Below are positions 1-4,761 of a stretch of DNA of 8,606 bases, one piece after another. The notes below the pieces were generated by a model, which worked only from the letters and a program-made list of their open reading frames with translations, was not told where the DNA came from and searched no databases. Position 1 is the stretch's first letter, and each line of letters starts with the position of its first letter. Origin of the DNA: Gp6-AA40 sp050742535 (GTDB taxonomy: Bacteria; Acidobacteriota; Vicinamibacteria; Vicinamibacterales; UBA2999); contig JBOGIQ010000263.1 of NCBI GenBank assembly GCA_050742535.1, forward strand, positions 1-8,606. Direction: 5' to 3'. The position numbers and the translations under genes were made by a program.

Positions 1-308
1 TCAAGCTGCGCCGCGACGTGCCGCTCGGCGAGATCGAGTCGCTGATTCAGTCGGCGCACGAATGGGTGCGGGTGGTGCCGAACACGAAAGAGGCCAGCCT
101 CGCGCAACTGACGCCGGCGGCGGTGACCGGCACCCTGGAGGTCCCGATCGGGCGGCTGCGCAAGCTGGCGATGGGCGGCGAGTATCTGACAGCGTTTGCC
201 GTCGGCGATCAGCTGCTCTGGGGAGCGGCGGAGCCGCTGCGCCGCATGCTGCGGATTCTCCTGAAAACACCGGCTGCGGTGCGTTCCGCGCAGGCCGTCG
301 GACACTGA
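1..308 (+). CDS. asd: Aspartate-semialdehyde dehydrogenase, C-terminal part (5' truncated)
   Basis: The NADPH-dependent enzyme reduces L-aspartyl-4-phosphate to L-aspartate semialdehyde, the branch point to lysine/DAP, threonine and methionine. Only about 101 C-terminal residues are present; codons begin at base 3 and the stop TGA is at 306-308. The end matches the Semialdhyde_dhC domain of the archaeal/fungal-like Asd branch: a VPIGRLRKL strand, then EYLTAFAVGD, then QLLWGAAEPLRRMLRIL, which is highly characteristic. The catalytic Cys and NADP-binding N-terminus lie outside the window. The GTG at 18 opens an apparent complete ORF, but the frame is open to the left edge, so it is not taken as the start. 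The gene lies immediately before lysC, the preceding pathway step, which supports the call. The stop codon's last base is also the first base of a heptamer repeat array. Confidence 0.9.
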   Translation, partial: KLRRDVPLGEIESLIQSAHEWVRVVPNTKEASLAQLTPAAVTGTLEVPIGRLRKLAMGGEYLTAFAVGDQLLWGAAEPLRRMLRILLKTPAAVRSAQAVGH

Positions 309-400
309 AAGTCAAAAGTCAAAAGTGAAAAGTCAAAAGTGAGGCAAAAGGCTTTCTTTTGACCTTTGCCTTTTGACCTTTGCCTTTTGACCTTTGCCTT
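308..400. repeat. Palindromic heptamer array between asd and lysC
   Basis: The left arm is five consecutive heptamers AAAGTSA (308-342), followed by GGCAAAAGG. The right arm is three exact copies of the 14-mer TTTTGACCTTTGCC (357-370, 371-384, 385-398). The 14-mer is two heptamers, TTTTGAC and CTTTGCC, complementary to the GTCAAAA and GGCAAAG-like words of the left arm. An RNA through the region could therefore fold into a long hairpin. The block is strikingly AT-rich against its flanks and contains no convincing ORF. It begins on the last base of the asd stop codon and ends 15 bases before the lysC ATG. Confidence 0.9.
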
Positions 401-415
401 GTAGAACCTTCTCAC

Positions 416-1777
416 ATGGTTGTCCAGAAATTCGGCGGCACGTCCGTCGCCGACCCCGCCGCCATCCGGCGCCTGATTGAAATCGTGCGGGCCGCCCGCG
501 CCCGCGACGGTCGTGGTCCGGCTGTCGTCGTCTCGGCGATGAGCGGCGTGACCGACCTGCTGCTCGGCATCGCGTCAGCGGCGGGCTCGGGTTCAGGCAC
601 GAAGGACGCGCTCGCGAAGATCGAACAGCTGCGCGAGCGGCATCTCGCCGCCGTCCGTGAACTGGCTGCAGCAGCCGATCACGACGCGCTGACGACGGAG
701 ATCAATGCCACGCTGGATCAGCTTGCCGCCGTGGCACAGGCGCTGACCGTGCTGCGCGAGGTCTCGCCGCGCACGCTGGACGTGATTGCGGCGATGGGCG
801 AGCTCCTCAGCTCGCGGATCGTCGCCGCGGCGCTGAATGCCGCCGGGATCGAATCGGAGTGGGTGGACGCGCGGCGGGCGATCGTCACCAGCGCCGACCA
901 CATGCGCGCCGCGCCGCTGCCGGTCGAAACCGCCCGGGCCCTGCGCGCCACGGTCGTCGCCGCGCTCGACGCGAAGCGCGTTCCAGTGCTCGGCGGGTTC
1001 GTTGGCGCCACGGTTGACGGCCATACCACGACGCTCGGCCGCGGCGGCTCGGATTACTCGGGCGCACTCGTCGGCGCCGGCATCGGCGCGCGCGAGATTC
1101 AGATCTGGACCGACGTGGACGGCATGCTCAGCGCCGATCCGCGCGTGATCAGGCAGCCGCGCCTCGTGCCGAAGCTGTCGTTCGCCGAGGCCGCCGAGCT
1201 CGCCTATTTCGGCGCCAAGGTGCTGCACCCGAGCACGATTCTGCCGGCGGTCGAGCGGAACATTCCGGTGCGCATCCTCAACTCGATGCGGCCCGACGGA
1301 AGCGGCACGCTGATCACCGCAGAGCCGTCGCTGGATGGGACGCCGCTCACCGGCCTCGCCTCCAAGCGCAACGTCATCGTCGTGGACATCACCTCGACGA
1401 GGATGCTCATGGCCTACGGGTTCCTCCGCCGCGTCTTTGAAGTGTTCGAACGCTTCTCGACGGCCGTTGATGTCGTGACGACGTCGGAGGTCAGCGTGTC
1501 GGTGACGGTGGACGATCCGAAGTCGATTCCGGCGATTACGGAGGCGCTATCGGAGTTTGCCGAAGTGTCGATCGAGAAGGACATGGCGCTGCTGTGCGCG
1601 GTGGGAGATCGCCTGCGCGACGAGCCGAAGATCGCCGCTCAGGTCGTCGGCGTGCTCGAAGAAGTGCCGCTCAAGATGATCTCGCAGGCCGCGTCGCGCC
1701 GGAACATCACCGTCGTGCTGCGTCAGCACGACCTTGCGCACGCGATGGAACGTCTCCACGAGGAGTTCTTCCAGTGA
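416..1777 (+). CDS. lysC: Aspartate kinase, lysine-sensitive type with two ACT domains
   Basis: The enzyme phosphorylates L-aspartate with ATP, the first committed step of the aspartate family pathway. The product is 453 aa. The kinase domain opens with KFGGTSV (residues 5-11) and continues with GRGGSD (208-213), WTDVDG (231-236) and ELAYFGAKVLHP. Two ACT domains follow at about 319-380 and 389-453. The first contains GFL and VDVVTTSEVSVSV, similar to the lysine-binding ACT of E. coli AKIII, so lysine feedback is likely but inferred. There is no homoserine dehydrogenase fusion. I chose the ATG at 416 because KFGGTSV must lie near the N-terminus; an in-frame TTG at 380 lies inside the repeat array and would add repeat-encoded residues. 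No Shine-Dalgarno is visible; the leader is pyrimidine-rich. Confidence 0.95.
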   Translation: MVVQKFGGTSVADPAAIRRLIEIVRAARARDGRGPAVVVSAMSGVTDLLLGIASAAGSGSGTKDALAKIEQLRERHLAAVRELAAAADHDALTTEINATLDQLAAVAQALTVLREVSPRTLDVIAAMGELLSSRIVAAALNAAGIESEWVDARRAIVTSADHMRAAPLPVETARALRATVVAALDAKRVPVLGGFVGATVDGHTTTLGRGGSDYSGALVGAGIGAREIQIWTDVDGMLSADPRVIRQPRLVPKLSFAEAAELAYFGAKVLHPSTILPAVERNIPVRILNSMRPDGSGTLITAEPSLDGTPLTGLASKRNVIVVDITSTRMLMAYGFLRRVFEVFERFSTAVDVVTTSEVSVSVTVDDPKSIPAITEALSEFAEVSIEKDMALLCAVGDRLRDEPKIAAQVVGVLEEVPLKMISQAASRRNITVVLRQHDLAHAMERLHEEFFQ

Positions 1778-1783
1778 ACGCTC

Positions 1784-1831
1784 ATCGTAGGGCACCCTTT
1801 CAAGATCGTAGGGCACCCTTTCAAGGGTGCC
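1784..1831 (+). repeat. Tandem 21-bp duplication with hairpin in the dapB leader
   Basis: A 21-bp unit occurs twice, back to back and without mismatch (1784-1804 and 1805-1825); it reads atcgtag followed by ggcaccctttcaag. The second copy continues into GGGTGCC, making a perfect inverted repeat with 9-bp arms, GGCACCCTT (1812-1820) and AAGGGTGCC (1823-1831), around a TC centre. As RNA this would be 8 bp closed by a UUCA tetraloop. The first copy carries an identical left arm (1791-1799) that could pair with the same right arm. The element fills nearly the whole lysC-dapB gap. Confidence 0.9.
1823..1827 (+). promoter_or_regulatory. dapB Shine-Dalgarno inside the hairpin arm
   Basis: AAGGG lies eight bases before the dapB ATG at 1836, a normal distance for a ribosome binding site. 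These five bases are the start of the right arm of the perfect inverted repeat 1812-1831, so in the folded state the site would be paired with CCCTT. No other purine-rich site precedes the ATG. The positions are seen directly; any effect on translation is inferred. Confidence 0.6.
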
Positions 1832-1835
1832 AGCC

Positions 1836-2510
1836 ATGAAACTGCTGATCGTCGGCTACGGGAAGATGGGCCGGCTCGTCGACCAGCTCGCCGCCGAGCA
1901 GGGGATGGAGGTCGTGGGCCGTGTGGATGCCGGCCGCGAGGAATGGGCGCCCGCCGACGCCGCCATCGATTTTTCGACAGCCGACGCGCTGCTGGAGAAC
2001 TTTCCGCGCTACTGCGAGCTGCGGGTGCCGCTCGTCATCGGGACGACCGGATGGAACGCGCACGCCGATCGGCTGCGTGTGGAGGCGGCGACAGCGCGGC
2101 TTGGCGTGGTGGCCGCCGCCAACTTCTCGATTGGCGTGAACGTGTTTCACCTCCTCGCCGCCGAGGCCGCGCGGCTCCTGCGTCCGCAGGAACAATATGG
2201 CGCATGGATCCATGAGGCGCACCACGCCACCAAGCGGGATGCACCGTCGGGAACCGCGCTCCTGCTGCGCGACGCGATGATCCAGGCCGGGTTCGACCGG
2301 CCCATCGACCTGTCGTCAACCCGCGCCGGAACGATTCCCGGCACTCACACGATCGGGTTCGACGCCGCGTCGGACACCATCGAGCTCACCCACACCGCGC
2401 GCGACCGCCGCGGCTTCGCCAGCGGCGCGCTGCTGGCGGCACGCTGGATCCAGAAAAGAGAAGGGTGGTTCTCGATGCTCGACGTGCTGAGGGATAATCA
2501 GCGTTCCTGA
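1836..2510 (+). CDS. dapB: 4-hydroxy-tetrahydrodipicolinate reductase
   Basis: DapB reduces 4-hydroxy-tetrahydrodipicolinate, the DapA product, with NAD(P)H to tetrahydrodipicolinate. The product is 224 aa, shorter than the roughly 270 aa of E. coli DapB but within the short forms of the family. The N-terminal Rossmann fold has GYGKMG (residues 7-12), then IDFST, the GTTGW loop and ANFSIGVNV. The substrate domain has HHATKRDAPSGTA with His129, His130 and Lys133 at the catalytic positions, then GTIPGTHTIGFD. I chose the ATG at 1836, which puts the glycine-rich loop right after the first strand; the GTG at 1827 overlaps the Shine-Dalgarno and is unlikely. It lies 58 bases after lysC, across a hairpin repeat, and ten bases before dapA. 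Confidence 0.95.
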   Translation: MKLLIVGYGKMGRLVDQLAAEQGMEVVGRVDAGREEWAPADAAIDFSTADALLENFPRYCELRVPLVIGTTGWNAHADRLRVEAATARLGVVAAANFSIGVNVFHLLAAEAARLLRPQEQYGAWIHEAHHATKRDAPSGTALLLRDAMIQAGFDRPIDLSSTRAGTIPGTHTIGFDAASDTIELTHTARDRRGFASGALLAARWIQKREGWFSMLDVLRDNQRS

Positions 2511-2513
2511 GGA
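2509..2513 (+). promoter_or_regulatory. dapA Shine-Dalgarno overlapping the dapB stop
   Basis: GAGGA begins inside the dapB TGA (2508-2510) and ends seven bases before the dapA ATG at 2521. It is the clearest ribosome binding site in the cluster. Its position suggests translational coupling between dapB and dapA. Confidence 0.6.
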
Positions 2514-2520
2514 TCCTGAC

Positions 2521-3423
2521 ATGCGCAGACTGTTTACCGGCGTTGGCACCGCACTCGTCACTCCGTTCCGCAGGGACGGGTCGCTCGATGAGCCGGCGGT
2601 CAAGCGCCTCGCGGGCCGTCAGATCGACGCCGGCATCCACTTCCTGTCGCCCTGCGGCACGACCGGCGAAGCGCCGACGCTGAACCACCGCGAGAAACTG
2701 CGCGTCGTCGAGCTGGTGCTGGAAGAGGCGAACGGCCGCGTCCCCGTACTGGCCGGTGCAGGCGGCTACGACACGCGCGAGGTCATCGAGCTGGCGCGCG
2801 ACATGGAACGTGTGGGCGCCCAGGGCATCCTCTCGGTGACTCCGTACTACAACAAGCCGACGCCGGAAGGTCTGTACCAGCACTTCCAGGCGATCGCCGA
2901 GAGCATCCACATTCCGGTGGTTCTGTACAACGTCCCCGGCCGGACCGGCATCAACATGGACGTGAAGACGACGGCGCGGCTGTCGGAAGTGCAGAACATC
3001 GTGGCCATCAAGGCGCCCGGCGACCTGGTGCAGATGTCCGAGATCATCTCGGCCACCCGCGACGACTTCATCGTGCTGAGCGGCGACGACCCGGTGACCG
3101 TTGCGACGATGGCCGTTGGCGGCGCGGGCGTCGTCTCGGTGGCTTCCAACGAAGCACCGGCGGAGATGGTGCAGATCGTCGAGCTGTGCGAGCGCGGCGA
3201 CTATGCGGCCGCGCGGAAGCTGCACCACTGGCTGCTGCCGCTGATCCAGGTGAACTTCGCGGAATCGAATCCCATCCCGTGCAAGGCCGCCATGGCGGCA
3301 ATGGGGCTCCTCGAAGAGAACTACCGCCTGCCGCTGGTCCCACCCTCGGCGGCGACGCGCGAGAAAGTGATGAATGTGCTCCAGCAGCTCAAGATGCTGG
3401 GAGCTGCGGCACGCGTCGTTTAA
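2521..3423 (+). CDS. dapA: 4-hydroxy-tetrahydrodipicolinate synthase
   Basis: DapA condenses pyruvate with aspartate semialdehyde through a Schiff base, the first lysine-specific step. The 300 aa product covers a full TIM barrel of the DHDPS/NAL family. Visible active-site elements are the CGTTGE motif with Thr47-Thr48, Tyr110 in TPYYNKPT, Tyr136 and Arg141 in YNVPGRTG, the Schiff-base Lys164 in VAIKAPGD, and SGDDPVTVATMAVGGAGVVSVASN-type barrel closure spread over the late strands. Each catalytic residue is offset by three from the E. coli numbering, so they are in register. One oddity is that the usual IKEASGD/IKEATGN is one residue shorter here (IKAPGD), losing the Glu after the lysine. 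The start ATG has a good Shine-Dalgarno. The neighbours dapB and dapE-like support the role. Confidence 0.95.
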   Translation: MRRLFTGVGTALVTPFRRDGSLDEPAVKRLAGRQIDAGIHFLSPCGTTGEAPTLNHREKLRVVELVLEEANGRVPVLAGAGGYDTREVIELARDMERVGAQGILSVTPYYNKPTPEGLYQHFQAIAESIHIPVVLYNVPGRTGINMDVKTTARLSEVQNIVAIKAPGDLVQMSEIISATRDDFIVLSGDDPVTVATMAVGGAGVVSVASNEAPAEMVQIVELCERGDYAAARKLHHWLLPLIQVNFAESNPIPCKAAMAAMGLLEENYRLPLVPPSAATREKVMNVLQQLKMLGAAARVV

Positions 3424-3425
3424 CG

Positions 3426-3457
3426 CACGAAAACACGAAGAGATCGAAGGGCACGAA
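3426..3457. repeat. Degenerate CACGAAG array in the dapA-dapE gap
   Basis: CGAA recurs at 3428, 3436, 3445 and 3454, spacings of 8, 9 and 9, within CACGAAAA, CACGAAGAG, ATCGAAGGG and CACGAAGAA words. It begins three bases after the dapA stop and runs into the purine-rich stretch before the next start. No inverted partner arm is present. Similar CACGAAG runs occur between genes in several GC-rich phyla; that comparison is from memory. Confidence 0.6.
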
Positions 3458-3468
3458 GAAAAGAGATC

Positions 3469-4482
3469 GTGCAGTCCGTTTCGCAGGTCGACACAGTTTC
3501 TCTGACCCGCAGCCTGGTCGATATCGATTCCACCACCGGGCGCGAACGCGCGGCCGGCGAATGGCTGGCGGCGTTTCTGCGCACGCGCGGTTACCGCGTC
3601 ACCGAGCAGCCGGTTGCGGATGGCCGGTTCAACGTCCTGGCCACGCTCGATGAGGCGCCGCGCGTGGCCCTGTCCACGCATTTCGACTGCGTGCCGCCGT
3701 TCTTCCCGAGCCGCGAGGAACGGGGCCTGATCTTCGGGCGCGGATCGTGCGACGCGAAGGGCATCCTGGCGGCGCAGGTCGCCGCCGCGGAGCGGGTTCG
3801 CGCGTCCGGCGAATCGCGCTTCGCGCTGTTGTACGTCGTCGGCGAGGAGCGCGGCAGCGACGGCGCAAAGGTCGCGAACCAGCAGGCGCCTGCCGGGCTG
3901 CGTTATTTGATCAATGGCGAGCCGACCGACAGTCGTCTTGGCTCCGCGACGCGCGGTCTCTACCGCGTGCGTCTGCGCGCCGCCGGCCGCGCCGCGCACT
4001 CGTCGTTTCCCGAGCTGGGCGAGTCGGCGATCGACAAGCTGCTCGACGCGCTGATGGTGATCCGCGGCGTGCAGCTGCCCGATGACGCGCTGCTCGGCCG
4101 CACGCATTACACCGTTGGACTGATCGACGGCGGCGTGGCGCCCAATGTCGTCTCGCCGCACGCGTCGGCGGAGCTGTCGTTCAGGACCGTCGGCAGCGGC
4201 GAGCCGATCCGTGATGCGCTGCGCGTGGTGGAAGGGCTCGTCAGCGTCGAGCCGATTCACGAAGTGCCGGCCGTGCGGCTGCACACGCTCGATGGTTTCG
4301 AAACGGCGGTATTCCCGTATACGACCGACGTGCCGATGCTGACCGGGTGGGGAACGCCGCTGCTGGTCGGCCCCGGCTCGATTCACGTGGCGCATACGGA
4401 CGAGGAACACATCGCCGTGGACGAGCTGAATTCGGCGGTCGATCTCTATGAGTCGCTTATCAAGCGACTCCTGCTACACTGA
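3469..4482 (+). CDS. M20-family metallo-deacylase, probable acyl-diaminopimelate deacylase
   Basis: This is a 337 aa two-zinc amidohydrolase of the DapE/ArgE/ACY1 family. Probable metal and catalytic residues are His71 and Asp73 (THFDCVPP), Asp95 (GRGSCDAKG, bridging), Glu126 as base and Glu127 as ligand (GEERGSDGA), Glu151 (NGEPTD) and His309 (HVAHTDEE). The dimerisation domain carries GRAAHSSFPELGESAIDKL with His177. Its place directly after dapA suggests removal of succinyl or acetyl from N-acyl-LL-diaminopimelate; acetylornithine or acetyl-lysine deacetylation is also possible, since sequence alone does not fix the substrate. I chose the GTG at 3469 because it follows a purine-rich AAGAAAAGAG and precedes the first conserved helix. 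The last codons form a perfect hairpin and an SRP RNA promoter. Confidence 0.8.
   Translation: MQSVSQVDTVSLTRSLVDIDSTTGRERAAGEWLAAFLRTRGYRVTEQPVADGRFNVLATLDEAPRVALSTHFDCVPPFFPSREERGLIFGRGSCDAKGILAAQVAAAERVRASGESRFALLYVVGEERGSDGAKVANQQAPAGLRYLINGEPTDSRLGSATRGLYRVRLRAAGRAAHSSFPELGESAIDKLLDALMVIRGVQLPDDALLGRTHYTVGLIDGGVAPNVVSPHASAELSFRTVGSGEPIRDALRVVEGLVSVEPIHEVPAVRLHTLDGFETAVFPYTTDVPMLTGWGTPLLVGPGSIHVAHTDEEHIAVDELNSAVDLYESLIKRLLLH
4450..4470 (+). other. Perfect 9-bp hairpin in the 3' end of the M20 gene
   Basis: GAGTCGCTT (4450-4458), loop ATC and AAGCGACTC (4462-4470) form an uninterrupted inverted repeat inside coding sequence, ten codons before the end. No T-tract follows, so it is not a canonical terminator. 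It ends one base before the extended -10 of the SRP RNA promoter and covers the place where its -35 would lie. Confidence 0.7.
4472..4480 (+). promoter_or_regulatory. Putative extended -10 promoter for the SRP RNA
   Basis: TGCTACACT fits an extended -10 (TGn plus TACACT, 4475-4480) and ends on the first base of the M20 stop codon. A start seven to nine bases downstream would fall at 4487-4489, where the SRP RNA helix begins. No good -35 hexamer is seen about 17 bases upstream. The assignment rests on the -10 and its distance to the RNA. Confidence 0.4.
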
Positions 4483-4488
4483 GTGTTT

Positions 4489-4619
4489 GGGTGAGCCGCA
4501 CCGCGGCCCGGACCCTGTGCAACTTCAGCCTGCGAACCGCGTCAGGGCCGGAAGGCAGCAGCGCTAAGTAGACCCTGAGGTGTGCCGCAGGCCATCCGGG
4601 CTGCGGTGGGGCTCACGCC
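4489..4619 (+). ncRNA. ffs: Small bacterial signal recognition particle RNA (4.5S)
   Basis: This RNA is the scaffold of the SRP, which binds Ffh and FtsY to target nascent membrane proteins. The diagnostic domain IV tip is present: GTCAGG, then GCC, a GGAA tetraloop (4550-4553) and GGC, then AGCAGC. The long closing helix can be traced from both ends: GTGAGCC with GGCTCAC, ACCGC with GCGGT, and CCCGG with CCGGG. Nearer the tip, CCTGCG (4529-4534) pairs with CGCAGG (4586-4591). The length of about 131 nt suits the small, Alu-less class. The ends are set by the outer helix and are accurate to a few bases. Placement before dnaX matches the synteny in Bacillus and others. Confidence 0.93.
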
Positions 4620-4760
4620 AAGTGGAAAAGTTGAAAAGTGGAAAAGTTGAAAAGTGGAAAAGTGGAAAAGTAGGTCGTTCGCCGTCGCGAGCTGAGCGTA
4701 CTTTCCGCGTTTCACTTTTTCAACTTTTCCACTTTTCCACTTTTCCACTTTTCCACTTTA
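4620..4760. repeat. Palindromic octamer array between SRP RNA and dnaX
   Basis: The left arm holds six octamers AAAAGTKG or AAAAGTAG (4626-4673) preceded by a partial unit. A 39-base GC-rich spacer (4674-4712) follows. The right arm holds six octamers of the complement, mostly CCACTTTT (4713-4760). The final unit ends one base before the dnaX ATG. The arms are complementary unit by unit but the order of variants differs, so this is not a plain inverted copy. Translations of either strand give only periodic peptides (KVEKWKSG or FHFSTF types), which are artefacts. The array supplies the entire dnaX leader and could also shape the 3' end of the SRP transcript. Confidence 0.92.
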
Positions 4761-4761
4761 C

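Noticed and set aside
357..400. TTGACC words in the array before lysC as -35 boxes
   Set aside because: Each 14-mer contains TTGACC, but no -10-like hexamer occurs at 16-18 bases from any copy; the nearest, TAGAAC, has wrong spacing.
308..400. CRISPR array
   Set aside because: The units are 7-14 bases without unique spacers of uniform length, and no cas gene is present. The same applies to 4620-4760.
2386..4410. A 674-codon open frame on the minus strand opposite dapA and the M20 gene
   Set aside because: It is the complement of two well-supported genes. The product is Arg/His/Asp/Gln-rich without any recognisable motif, as expected for antisense frames in GC-rich coding DNA.
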